NCBI GenBank assembly: GCA_019843655.1
Contig: JACDQD010000002.1
Location: forward strand, 11,927,154-11,991,153
From: Lethocerus indicus
Taxonomy: Eukaryota; Arthropoda; Insecta; Hemiptera; Belostomatidae
DNA length: 64,000 bases
Reading direction: 5' to 3'
Part shown: positions 35,922 to 49,700 of the stretch, one piece after another
Position numbering within the stretch: position 1 is the stretch's first letter
How the letters are laid out: each line of letters opens with the position of its first letter
Notes under the pieces: generated by a model
The model's database searches: none
What the model was told of the DNA's origin: nothing
What the model saw: the letters and a program-made list of their open reading frames with translations, nothing else
Program-made: the position numbers and the translations under genes

Positions 35922-38900
35922 TGTGACAACAGGAAGGTCGATGAATTTAATTGCTGGCGGTTCTGGCAACAGTATTGTTCCTCGGGCGGAGGACCGGTTG
36001 CGTACCGGCGCAGTCTTCGGCAAACAGAAAGTATTGAACCGCGGTCGTTCACAAGAGAACGACCGAATCATGGAAAATAATAGTTGTAGATGACAATGGT
36101 ATGGTCGGAGTGTCAACACGGTGTGGCGCCTGCGGCCACTTGTCGCCCAAAGCGGTGTGACGTCACGCGCGCGCCTTCATCAATGAAGATCGCTGGTCCG
36201 AGAACGCGCGTACGAATCCACCGCCACAACGTCATATCCCTGACCGATGTACGTTGGCCGCGGCCTGCAATGACGTTATACTAATTTGATCAACATTTGA
36301 TCAAATGAAACTCAGAATCGGAGAACAGTGCGAAGTGTGAATCAGATTCGTCGAGTTCAATTGTTGTCGGCGACGTAGGAGAATGTTTAATTGGGCCCCG
36401 TGTTGACTGTGAGCGTAATTTCAAAATCACTGACGCAACTATGACGCTTTTTAAATTTAGGTAAGATATCAGAATTCTACATGCGTTAGTTTCTATGTAG
36501 AATAAATGGAATTTCTACCCGTTAAATAACGAATAACCTTAATTACGTCTGTTACAGTGTTTACTTTAAAAATTAAAGATAAATTCTTAAAGATTAAATT
36601 TAAATGCCTTTCAAATAATATTGTATGTAAGTTCATCGCTGATATATGGAATCTTGGCTATTCCCCAAAAACATTCTTTTACCTCGGGTAATTTCATTAA
36701 ATTAATAGTTCTATATGCAGTACCACTATATTTAAATGGAGTGATGATCATTTTCTGATGATCGTCAGAAGATTCACCGATCCTATTTTATTTATATAAT
36801 AGTGCGCGGGTAGCAGGAAATAAGAGGAAAGAGTAAATCAATTAGGCCCGGTGTCAAGAAAATATTTTTAAAGTACAGATTTCGAAGTCAGTTTTTATAA
36901 CGGGGATTTTTGAGAAACGGATCAAAGAAATTATGCATAATGCCAGTACAGAAGGGGAACCATGGACTGTGACAGACACTACTTTTCGCTATGATCGTCG
37001 AATATTCAAAATAATAGAGGCGAAATTGGAGGGGTCCAGAAAATTATTTCCAATCAAAAGACCGTCCCGGAGAATACGTTCCGGTGTCCGATTAAGGAGA
37101 GGAAAACCGGCACCGGCCAAATATGAAAATCGGTGCAGTATCGATGCGTCAGCTGGCGAGAGCCGGCCTAATGGGGCTTGTCCGTCGGCGGGGGGTTTTC
37201 ACCGACAAATTAGCCCCCACCCCAACCGAGGGGTGATTGATGATGAGCCCCGCCGAGATACCGGTCTATACCGGTCTATGCCTCCCGCCCCCACCACCAA
37301 CACTGGCATCGCCTCATCACCCCAAAGTTGTCACTCCTACGACGATATCCAATTGGTCAAACTGGCGTTGGCGCTCAATTAGAGCCCGAAACCGCACTTC
37401 GGGAGCAGCGTCAAACAGTATTTTCTATCTCGGAACACCGTACGATACGTGGACAGGAATCCGAGAGCGTCCCTGAAGATGTTTCTAAAGCAGGACGTTC
37501 GTTACTAACGTGAGGACCCAGTAAAAATAAATTTCAAGATCCACTCAGTCAGCACTTTATTTATCTTCCATAAAGTCCATGTCCAGTAAAATAAGTGTCA
37601 TCGTAATATAAGAAATTTCGAGGCTTCCTTGTTACTTCGATTTCAAACCACGACGACCATAAAATTGACCCGTCCTACTGTTCACCAAAGAAATGTTAAG
37701 GAAAAGATCATAGTCTGTGGACCCTCATGCCGAATGAACAGTCTCGTGTGTACGTATGTTTTAATTTTTTTTTCTTCGATGCATTAATTTATTTAAAATG
37801 CTTGATTAGTTTCAAATGAAAAAGTATTATTTTCGTATCAAGAGTCAGCAATAAAACCAGGTGTGAGTAATCCCATAGAGTTAGAAAATAAACTTTGAGA
37901 CGTAATATAGATTACGCCAATACAATAGAGTATTATTTACTTGACAATATGTATATATTTATATATTGCAACATAAATTTAATAAGTTCAGTGGCGATGC
38001 TAGGAGCTACCAGTTGCCAGTGCCATCTGACACTCGGTGGTTGGCCTCGGCTCCTCACGGCTCATCGCAGTAATAAATGATGCGGCGTCGGACAATGTTT
38101 TTCCGGTGTTTAAGAAACAATCGAAGACGGCTCCTTTTATTACTCTTTTTTTTCACCTTTTCTCGTCCGTTTCCTATTCCAGGTTCCGGAACCCGGGGCG
38201 ACATCTGGAAAATTAATCGACCGTTTGTTGGGACAGGCTAATTAATAATAGAGGCCTTCTCGACGAGGTTCTACTTAAAAACGGTATTGTTTCGTTATAG
38301 GAATTGTATTCACTAACTTAATGTAATTGTTTGTAATTATATCGACACAGTTTCTCCGCCCCCCACTACTACAACTCATTTTTATTATGAGGCAGACTTT
38401 TAGAAGTTTAAGGATATTTTCAAATTTTTACGGAAATCCGTTTGAACTGAATAGTTGTGTTGAACTGGTAGTTAAGAAACAGTTTACAGCTTTTGATACA
38501 CATCTGAACACATTTTGTCAGATATAATCAATAAAAAAAAATTGACAGTAATTTCTCGTAAATTAAATGTTACACCAAGTCATTCGTGAAATGGTCGTTA
38601 AAAATTATGGGCCCTATAAATTAAAAATAAAATCGTCGGTAGCCTTTTGAGTGCGACAAATTCGTATAATTAATTTAACCGGATAACGACCTAGAGGGGA
38701 GAACATTATATGAGGGCCTCCAATTTGGTCGATTTATTAAAAATGAGTACATAAAAATTTTGTAATATAGATTAAGAGTTATATTGTAGAATGATTTTTT
38801 GGAACTGGAATCAACCATTATATGTTATTAAGGCCGGGTTTTCTGTCGTTCTATTTACGGTGGGGTCTCGGCTATGAAACGAGAAGGCATTTTTTTCCCT

Positions 38901-40578
38901 ACGTTCATTTTAATGAAGTTTGTATAATTACTTAATAAATGTACGCAAGCGTCATTAGCGGTAATTGTTATTTTGTATCTATTATGGGGTGTGTTTTCTG
39001 GCGGGTACGCCGCCGACGTGAACTAATTAATTGAGAGTCATCCTTTCGGTTAATTGTTTGTGTTACCGGCAAATAGTGCACCGCGTCTGAGCCCGGTGTC
39101 GACCAACCGTTTAGCGGCTCCGATCAGCGACATTGTAAAACAAAATATTTATTCCAAGCTCCAAATTGCCAATTTTCAATTTATAGGTTGCAATTTATAA
39201 ATTAATTCAGTTCGGTTACAGAAGTTTATGATCACTGCCTGTTTAATCGGTTATAAAATCTAACCCGTGTAAAATCAGTATCCGATTCCTGTTCCTTTTT
39301 AAATGATTAATTTAGCTTATAAGTATTATTTATATTTGACAGTACATATTATAGACCCGTTTTCAGTTTACGCGTTTTCCATTGTAAACATTTTTAAATT
39401 GTCGTCAATTTATATACAATTTTGTTTTAGTTAGTATCCTGGAAAATAATATGGAAGAAAATAATTATAAAAGTCATGCGACGGGCATTTATATTTTTTA
39501 ATCCTTTTATGACTGTATAGACAGGCGTCGTAAACAATAACACGAAATGAAATTAACTCGGAGGCAAAAAGGAGAAAAGCAAACGCCGCCGAGAGTCATA
39601 AAACGGTGCCGCGATTCAATCTAATACCAACGTGCCACCGCTTGTCTTCCGCAGATTAAAAACGCGCCGCCAATCACAGAAGTCTATTGTCGATTAAATT
39701 ACACACATTAAGGCACTTAAGTTCATTAGTCTTTTCAGCAAAGGCATCAAGACATATAGGAAGAAATCGCAGTGAAACATAGGGGCTAGTGTTCTGGCGC
39801 AAAGTAAATTCCGGGATATTCTCCCCGATTACTTTCTAAACCAACTTTATAAATCAATAAATTCCGAACTAAAGCTTGTATTTAAAATCGTTGCAAATAA
39901 ATCGTTCGCGAATAAACAGTCAGTCAACCAAATTTAATTGAAATCAATCATTTATCAACATTACTCTCTCGTAAGATCACTAATAACCGTTGTTACAGTA
40001 ATAGAACTGCCAAGCAAATTTAGATTATTTGGACCCACATATCTGTCGGGTGATTACCGGGTCCGTGTTATCTACTACTGGTCATGTGGTGACTGAGCGT
40101 GTCCCCCCTCCTACAAAAGGTAAGAAAATACCATTTTTATCCTAGAACCCTAAATATTCGAGATCTAAGGTTTTGTTTTCAAGAAAAAATAGATATAATA
40201 TAAGCAATACAAGGATGAATGGTACGCTTATAGTTTTTTGTTGGATAAACAGTAATAAAGAGGGAAAAATCCTAAAAAGAAACGAATAATAAGGTCCACT
40301 CTAAAAAGAATATACTTTATTAAAATGTTAAGAGGTACATATTTTACGATCCGATCGTTTCAGAAATATTGCGATGGTCCGCTTAATTTGAAGCCCTAAG
40401 CTATTGAATATATATACAGCACCCGGGTTCTAAATTTCCTTTTTTTCATGGTTTAGGAATAAGGAGACGTATATAAATACAAATTAAAATCACCTTTTAT
40501 GAGGGTTAATATTTCTTCATTATTGGCAGACCATTATGATTTGGGCCGGTCGTCAGAGGGGGCGGCCCGTCTGTGGGC

Positions 40579-40609
40579 CCTCTCTCTCTCTCTCTCTCCC
40601 ACTCTCTCC

Positions 40610-40660
<51 letters not shown>
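40579..40660. repeat. (CT)n tract
   Basis: A CT dinucleotide run of about 80 bp with a few C insertions, in a GC-rich patch. A smaller CT run follows at 40799-40816. Equivalent to GAGAG on the minus strand. The low-complexity peptides across it are artefacts. Confidence 0.95.
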
Positions 40661-42023
40661 ACCTGGACTCTGGTTTACGACATTTCGTTTGAAGTGGAGC
40701 GCCCTCTTTCCCGACTCCTCTTCCTCGGTGGGTCCCGCCACTTATTACCGGAGCCGGCGGCCAATTAGAGGAAGAGCGGCCCGCGGATAATGTGCCAGCC
40801 TCTCTCTCTCTCTCCCCGCCGGCTGGGAATCGTCCGGTAACGCCTCTCCATATTTTCGGCTAAGGAGGCCGATTCCAGAGCAAATAACCTACCGCAGAGC
40901 CCCAACCCAACCGCCTCCAATATCTTCTCAAACGCCGAACAGAACGCCCTTATCGCCCGTCGACCGGAGCTCACCGGCATGAGCCATAAATTTGTAAAAT
41001 CGGTCCACGTCCCGACTCGGAGGATAGTTTTGGCGCCCTACTTTACCTCATGCTACACAAGGCCATAAATGGTTGTGGTCGGTTACAATAAAATAATGTA
41101 TATATATAAATATGTTTTATACATTTTATGAATTTAGTATAGATTGGCACACACAATAAACTTGTTTGCAATCATCTTATTCAGTCTAAAAATGTGGCGA
41201 TATATCAGCAAAATAAGTTTGTTATTGGGTGTTCGTAACTTAGAACTATATATCATACACTCTCTACATGTTTGGGTTTTAAAGTCTGGGGATTCCTGGA
41301 TCCTGGATTAGATCATAGCAGAGGGGAAGAGCCCACGGGTCCTAGAGAAAATGGATTAAACAATAGGATTAGGATGGGCGGACTAGGATTCAATAACCCA
41401 TTTTGCCCGACGGACAATGTACCCAAGAGGTTAGGCTAGAGACAGCCGAGTGGTTTGGATTGGAACTTTCGTAAGGCCTTCACCAATGGAAGAAACTGGT
41501 ACAGTTTTGGGAATCCCACGCCAACCTTCACCCGAATCGGACGTGCTTGGACAAAATCTAGAGGTAGCCTCGATGTTAGCATGTGAGTAGGCGTATTTTT
41601 CCAAGAGTTGGGAGTGGATTCAAATTAAGTTCAATTTATTCTCAGATTCAATATAACCAACAAATGTTCAGTGCAAGACCGCTTCTGGATTGGAAACATA
41701 TATATTTTGTAAATCCGGCAAATTTGTTTTGCCCCTATTGAGTATCCTTACGTCTAAACGAGGGTTACACGTCAGCCCAATTGCTTAGTAACTGTGTTAC
41801 TAATGATGTCTCGAAACCTAAACCAATAATAGGAAAGCGAGATGAGCCCATACGAGAGAGTATGTCGCACGTTCTTTTATGTAAAGGGGTGGAGAATAAA
41901 TTAACCAGGACTTGGGCTCATATATGCCTCAAAGAAATGGTCCAATTTGGCGTTAGTTTGAGTTGAGCCGGCGATGGGTTCTGGATCTGTGTGCGGGATG
42001 CGCCTGTGCGGTTGATTATGAGA

Positions 42024-42107
42024 ACGGCGGCGGCGGCGGCGTCGGCGGCGCCAGTCTGCCAGGTACAGAAGAGAGGCCGCCGGTCAGGTAGGTAGGTAGG
42101 TAGGTAG
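42024..42107. repeat. GGC triplet run followed by (TAGG)n
   Basis: CGG/GGC triplets at 42024-42051 are followed, after about 34 bases, by five TAGG units at 42086-42107. Both are directly visible. They sit in a CpG-rich patch that also contains a CA microsatellite 180 bp further on. Confidence 0.93.
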
Positions 42108-42285
42108 CCCACTCCCCCCTCCCCCATAGAGAGTGAGAGGGAGTGATGGCGGGCACCGTTTGACGGACAGAGAGCGAGAGAGCTATGGCCTCCCCCACCT
42201 GGCCATCGTGGGGCCGTGCCAACCCCAGCGCACACACTGCAATCACCGCAACATTTCCCACAACTATTATAATTATACCCGCTCC

Positions 42286-42286
<1 letters not shown>

Positions 42287-42313
<27 letters not shown>
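42287..42313. repeat. (CA)n microsatellite
   Basis: Thirteen CA dinucleotides, directly visible. Confidence 0.96.
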
Positions 42314-42317
<4 letters not shown>

Positions 42318-45300
42318 CACACGCGCACTGACCGATACCAATGGTGCAGGGGGTGCGCGCTGTTTGTTGTGGCCCGCTTTTTTCTCAAAAAAAAAATAGA
42401 AAGAAGGAAGAAAAGAAGTGAAGAAAAAAACCGCCCGGGGAGATTATTATTTGCCGTTCTTAACCTTTCTTCTCTAATGTAGGAAGGGAAGGGGGAGGGC
42501 GAGAGAGCACCGAGAGTGCAAAAAAGCGGAGTGAAAATTTCGGATAAACAATAACAATCAGTGAACATTCGTCATCGGGGCGGAAAAGCACGCTGACGGA
42601 AAGTGCGAAGGTATCCGATACTTTTCCCCAGTCAGAATATTGATGTACGACCAGTTTGAAATAGAAATCGATAGGAGAAAACCGACGTCACAATTAAAAT
42701 ACCAGTCCTTGAATTCCCGCGTTTAGTTGTTCCCATTAATCCAAATAATTGTTTATAATTATAAATGCTTCGATTAAAACATTGCCCGACTGCATTAAAT
42801 CGAGTGAGTACCGCTTGCTGAATTACTCACGGTATTATTTGTAAATAAACGATTACGAATACGATTATTTATGGATTTTTAATTGATATCAGTTCATGGG
42901 ATCGGACGCGCCGTCCGCTGTGCGGTGGACATAATTTTGTTAGGTAATTCCCAGTTTGTCGCACCGAATGCCCAAACCCCGTAATACACCGACTTCCCGG
43001 TTATAGATCCGTTTGTTGGACATTTCCCTTTCCGGTTGCTTGTGCCGCGGAGTCAGAAAGGGCCGGAAATAAAAGGAGAAAATTCGCGCCCACAATGGGC
43101 CGCTATTTCAACCAGTCCGACGTACAATTGTACAAATCACAATAAAATTCTAACCATTATAATTGCTTCTACAAAATACAGGGAGCCTCCGTGTTGTCAT
43201 TTAAGGAATCTACATCGTAAATTACTTTTGATTACTAAAAATAGTATTTTTAGTGCTTGGTCTAACTGTTTTTGGTTAGACGTGTACGAATTTGCTGTGC
43301 AATTTAAAACTGCCCTTAGGTGACAGGATTTAAAAGTTCACAATAACCGTGAATCATTTTTTGTAAAACAAAAAATCTTTCATAATATTATACTTATCAT
43401 ACCATTATAGTGCACATAATTGAAGAAAATAAAAGCGAAAAATTATAAAAATCTAAAAACTCACAAATTAATCAAACTTATTTAGAAACAAGTGTCGGGA
43501 TAATATATTTTTCTATTTAATAGGAGACGAAAATAAGGGCTGATCAGAGGGTAAGCGAAGATTAGAGCGGTGTTGGAGGCGATAGCGTATTGGAAGCCGG
43601 CCATAAATAACTCCGTTGGTTTGTCAGGTGTCTTTTGGGTCGGCTCTCACGGCGCTCCTATCTCAGACGGCGGACAATTCAAGCTACGAGCTTGTCGAGC
43701 GCGCCCCTCTTCCCCCCTACAACGGCCAGTTTACATTTATTTTTTTTATTTCAGCCGCTGAATAATTTCTGCCTTACTCCCTTTCACTGCCGACACGACC
43801 GAGCCATCCGACACAAGCGTGAATGAAACAGTGCCTCGTCCCAATGTGAAAACTTGTCCTCATCTTTATCAAGATGTGAGTTATTTGTTGCCACAACATT
43901 ACAACAAAATCAGGGATATTCGAATGAAAATGTTCCATAATGCAAATGGTTGAACAGTTATAATTTAGATTTAGACGTGTCAATTTTTTTATTTAATACA
44001 AAAAATTATGATAACTAAAGTCATACAAAGATATGTTCGTCCTGACTGGAACAAAAAGATTACATTGGCTATTCTAATGGCCAGTATTACTAGCTGATAT
44101 AAGTTGAATCCCAATAAAATTGAAGAATTTTTATTGTACAATCTAAAGTACAATCATTTTGACGAGGTATTAACTGATACTTTTACCACAATTTACGTTT
44201 CCCAACCAGGTTTCATATATAATCCTCATGCAAAAATATTTATCTTATTAACTCAATTAAACAACTCTAAACAACTGAAAAGTTGCAAATTTATACGCAG
44301 TATTTACTTTGTGCAATGCTGTTTCGCCGTGTTCAAAATTCTGTCTGAGTTGTCCCTCTTGTATTTTGATGGAGGGATTTTTATAAGTTTGATAGAGATA
44401 GTTAAATTGATTAAATTAGCCTATTTCACTTGACATATTATATATATGTATATATATTCCCAACAATTGACGTCCATTCCAAGATCGGTCCGAAATTGTC
44501 ACAGATCGTCCGATTTGGAAGAGAACAGGTTCATCAAAGGCGGCCCAACTGCGCGCCTGGGAAAATCGGCAGTAATATCTCCATTTTACATCGTTGAAAC
44601 TTAATTAAGATTTACATTATCAAAACAATCTTTGCGTTCATTAAATCGGACGGTAATATTACCGAGTCGGTTTGTAACACGGCAATTATATCTCTTCCCA
44701 GTTTTGATCGCCCTAATATATAAAGCGTGCCCGAAGATAAGTATCTGTTCTCTGCTATTTAGTTGCTTTCTTCCTTCATAAAATACTTCGGGTTAGTGTA
44801 AGCCCGAAGGTTACGGAGTCATTTCTGTATTGTCTCGTCTATTCGTGTATCCGTGTGATATTAATATTCAGTCGAATGTTAATACCAGACATGTCGGAAA
44901 CATTACATTTGACGTAGATATTCATTATACAATGGTTTCGAGGGGATCGACGAATGGTCATTTTTTTGCTTATCCATTCAGCCAGGAAACGGACTGATGT
45001 TAGATATTCACAATACCGGGCATAATTTAATCGAGAAGTTTTATATCGGTATTTTCAGTCTTTTGATTAATGTGAGTACATTATACGACGATTTCTACCT
45101 ACTTAGAAGATCAATTTACATTTTTTGAATTACTACACTCGTGTGTATTCAGCACTGTAATGGCGGATAACTATTAGATTTCTCTGTAAAGTGTAAAAAA
45201 AACATAACAAAAGCAGTTACGTAAGCATTATATATAACAATAACGTGACTTTAATTAGATATTACAATTTTTTTGTAAGCCATTATTACAACTTGTGAAA

Positions 45301-46535
45301 CACAATCAAACTCATTTATTGACTTATTTCGAGGTGATAAATTATTTCGAATTGTTTAGCATATTTTAAATAAGTCGGCTACATTCTTATAGCTTTTTTA
45401 GACGAGAATATGTAATGTAATTACGTTGGCGGGTATAATTTTGTAAAATTCCGAACAAAAATAGGCTGCATTACGCGATAAGGTAATTTAAAAAGTAACA
45501 TCCCCGAATGATTCAGCGCAAATACCTGTTCACAACAGGTATTATATCAGCTGTTACTTAGACGTTTAATAATATCCGAAGTTGGGCTGGTAATTAACGA
45601 AACTTGCTACCGAAGAAGACGGACGCTCCAGCGATCAGGTTTCGGTTTATTACATAACCGGAGCGAATTAAACGGTTACCAAACGTCAAGGAATTCAGTT
45701 CGGAGGTTCATGATTAGCCGAGTGAAATATTTTAATTGTCCAAGGGGCGTTGTACCCCACCTTGGAGATATCGCGGTGCTCCTTCTGAATAAGAAGTGTG
45801 TGTACGTGAATATTCATTAATTTTTCACACGTTGTCCAGAATCAGAATGCTGGTTCGTTATTAACCTTATAAATGTATACATACAATATTTATAAATATG
45901 ACATTTCGGTTGTCCAGTTTAAGAGGAAGAAAGCAACTCGAAGGCATGTTGTGTAAGATTGAATATCGTCCAAAATATCGTAAAATATTTAAATTATAAA
46001 CATTTCTTATTCGAATTGTTGGTAATAGTCGAGATTTAACTCGGTGAAGCAGGTCGAATGATTTTAGTTAATATAATTCTATTTTTGAGAGAACCAACCG
46101 GACCAACCTATGCCAAGTGTAGAATCATTTGTTTCAATACTAGCCTGGATTGAATAGTATGTATTCTGGGTTGCATGTGTGGAAATTAACCATAGCTACT
46201 GAACTAATTTATTCCTCTTCATCGTGGGTTCTTTCTGACCTCTAGATTTTCCCCGCTAATCATATTTTGGGACATTTTTTCTCGTTTCTGTTTTAAGCAC
46301 CATATCCCTGTCCCGCCAGATGAAGGCATTCGCTTATCTCAAGCCGCTTTTTGTACTCGGGTAGAGTTAGATACTAAGGTGTATATTATCGAAAGACTCA
46401 ATGGTATTAAGTCAGTTATAAGATAATAAAACAAATATGGGGACTGTTCGAACGAAATCACTGGAACGGTCTACGCGACAATTGTGTGGAAAAATTAATT
46501 AATCGGAAAATGAGAAAGGGGAAAGCAATGCGGAG

Positions 46536-46584
46536 AAGCGGTGTCGGTGGCGGGGGCGGTTGCGGGGGCGGGGGCTGTGGCGGC
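46536..46584 (+). repeat. G-rich stretch able to form a G-quadruplex
   Basis: Three G5 runs (46552-46556, 46564-46568, 46570-46574) with short loops are flanked by several GG pairs. A two-layer quadruplex is straightforward. A three-layer one would need the fourth run from the nearby GGGG at 46518-46521. The neighbouring 46712-46751 is a GGC triplet run. The whole 46500-47000 patch is CpG-rich. Confidence 0.6.
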
Positions 46585-46711
46585 CAATTATGAATTATTA
46601 GAGCCCCGAGAAGCGGCCGCACTCGCCGGACCCAACGTGATTACCGAATAATAATACACCGTTTTGCATATTTTTGTCCCGAGCAATATTTTTCATACTT
46701 ATGTAAATTCG

Positions 46712-46751
46712 GGCGTCGGAGGCGGCGGCGTCGGCGGCGGCGGCGGCGGCG
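46712..46751. repeat. (GGC)n triplet run
   Basis: GGC/CGG triplets with two TCGG interruptions, directly visible. There is no sign that it is coding: the surrounding frames close quickly. Confidence 0.93.
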
Positions 46752-49700
46752 AGGGGCGCTCACGAAACGCGCAACATTTTAATTGCACGCACAGCGGTGG
46801 GGCCCCCATTCGGGCCAAGCCCCCCAATTAGTTCATCGCTTCGTTATAATGGCCACCTTCCACAGGCGGCCGGCTACACTCTCACACGGCTCCCGGGTTC
46901 CCACTGCTCCAGTGACATCGGCCCGATAACAGAAACCCTCAACCGAGGAAACGGGCAGGCGAGAACCTCCACCTACATGGTAGGGGTTCCACGAGGGTAC
47001 GGATTACCATCAGTGATATTAGTGAAATTTTGATGTTACGATTCAGTTATTGCATGAGAAATTTGACTATATTATTCTCGGAATGCTACTGACGATGTGA
47101 AGAAACCGGTTTATGTGTACACGATAGGACTACCCCAAATTCGAGGGGAGAAAGAAAATCTTTCGCGAGATGATAGGTTTTGAAAATACTTACTGAACCT
47201 GTTTATAATAAATTGACTAATTATTCCGTTGAATACATTCTATCGAGTCTGGTGTGATATTCTGAAATCTATTTTTAATATATTCACACACACACATCTT
47301 TATAAGATCTTACAGTGATACTATCTGCAGTGCCAAAGAAATTGTGAAAAATTGTTTATCATTATTCGAAAATTCGAGGCAAGTTGTAGAAAAGAAATCT
47401 TTTACTCTTGAACATCTATAGAACTGAAATTAGGACAGAATTATAGCGGCTTCAATGTTTCTAGGAATGGCTCTATGGATAGTGAATACAGGTAGTTGGT
47501 ATTGGTTGGAGGATGAACTGTTGTTATATACATATATATTAATGAGTGAATTGTGTATCGTTGGGATAGGAGGGTGTATGGTGGGCGGGGGGGGGACTGG
47601 TTTGTTGCTGTCGGCTAATTGCCAACACCGTGTTTCCTATTCTTCAATAATTGATCCGCCATCTTGATTTAACTTGCAGCTGAATAAACCCCCGGAAACG
47701 ACCAACGGCGGGTCTCACTACAGTTTATAACGTTCCGTTTAATAACTATTATAATTACAGTCGTAATGACTTTATTTTGAAGAAAATAACCTAGCACGGC
47801 CTAATAAATAATCATTTTTTGCGCTCCTCCCTTTTCATTTACGCCACCCACGGAAGAATAATTCATTTATGATTTTCAATGAATAGATTGACCACATGAT
47901 ACATAAATTAGATACGATAGAATTGAAACAATTTTCATTTTCTATCTTTAATATCTGATTTTATTTATCTGATTGTACATCGATCGGGTGATTTTCATCA
48001 TGGCACATGATCATTTTCACATGGTCTGTTGTCCATGGACCATCCCTTTCGGTACTGTCAATACACTTTTAAGTTTTATTCTTTCTTTCCTGTTTCGTTT
48101 CTATAATGGAAAACTCTGTTTCCATTATAAACATGTAAAATGCATAAATCTGTGTCATAATTATTTAAAATTAGTTCAATGAATTTTCTAATGAATTGAA
48201 ATTGCGTCAAGTAAGAAATATAAAATAAAATATTTAAGGTGTTCGTTTGGGGGGACACCAGCAATAGGAACAGTGCAGTGAGAGTCTAAATGGATGCTGC
48301 TTCTTCATCTGCCACCGATCGACGCTTAAGCACATCACAATATTAAGAACGGAATTTTAAAGACGACAAGCCGAAACCCGTATCAAATAAGATCAAATCA
48401 ACCTATAAGAATAAAGCACGAGTGATAATAATTATTATATACACTGTAATGTATTCATTATTATATTATTACCTTTAATTAACTCGCTTAGCGGGCACGG
48501 AAAATTGCAGGAGCCCCTACCCTCAACCCTCAGAAAAAACGTTATCTTAATGTTTAATCTTAAGTGATGAAATTTATGAGAATATCCCAATTATAAATTC
48601 CAGAAATCCAAAAATTGTTCTTCTATCAACTACATGTTCATACGTTTTGGCTCTCAGATTACATTTTGTGCAGAAATAGTCCTAAATTATCGAAATATGG
48701 TCTTTAATTAATTTTTTATTTACGCAATGAAGGTGCATTGGCACGGCTGTAAATTTGACCAGATGTCAGATTTATTATTAGGTATAGACCACGTACCAAC
48801 CTGCAAGCCAATTGGAATGTTCGCGTTAACGAATCCGAAACTAAACACAGACAGAGCACCTCATATCAGAGCACAGAAACATTCTTTCGGCATTAATAAT
48901 AAACAGATTGATTCATATTCATCGTGAATGTACTGTATCGTTATTATAGATGGCTTAGTTTAAATTTAAAAAAATACGAATTCGAGAGCTTGTTAACAAT
49001 ATAAAGTGTACAACAATCTAAGCGTCGTAAGAAAAATACTGCCCTTTCGTCTGCCGAGAGGTTACTTGATTTATAAGTAACAATAACAATAAATAAAATT
49101 TAAGATTCCAAATATTTGGATATCTGTTCAGCAATTATTTGAATATACCCTATATATATACTTTAAGCGGTAATTTTCGTTTAAATCATTACATGGTTTT
49201 TTCGCGTGTAATTATTAAATAAGTAGAATTACTCAGCCAGTTCTGTTCTATAATTAATCAAATGACCGCAATTAAGAGTGATTCGCATTTAACTGTATCA
49301 TTTATACGAGGAAATTAATATAAACGTTTCAACACCGATATTGCATTAGACAAGTTTAATATTCGCCTGCTAAGTTGGTTATTATTAGTGATTCGGATTG
49401 TCACGTGTAGATTTAGATAATAAGTTATGGACACTATATTGGAGTGGAAATTTATTAAGATAAAAAATTGTAGAAATCTAGTATTTCGTAATGCTCGTAC
49501 TAGTAGATCTGGGTAAATATTTGCGAACATTATCGTCAAATATGTAATTTAATTTAATCGCTACTCGCTCATTGCGATAAATATCTGGCAATTACAAATC
49601 TAAAAGCCGTATTTTAGAAGAGCATATATTTCTCGCAGGCTAACGGGACATGATCATGCGAAAGAGGTTCGCGGTGAAAAATGTACGTTTTTTCGTTTAA

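Noticed and set aside
36933..37382. 149-codon open frame (+)
   Set aside because: Composition-driven frame in a CpG-rich patch without family resemblance.
41781..41966. Possible LINE C-terminal HVLLC-type motif (ESMSHVLLCKGVENK)
   Set aside because: It faintly resembles the Cys/His tail of some LINE ORF2 proteins, but the first cysteine pair and upstream domains are not visible.
44104..44433. 109-codon open frame with hydrophobic segments
   Set aside because: AT-rich composition alone gives such F, I, L and K content. No ATG at the start and no motif.
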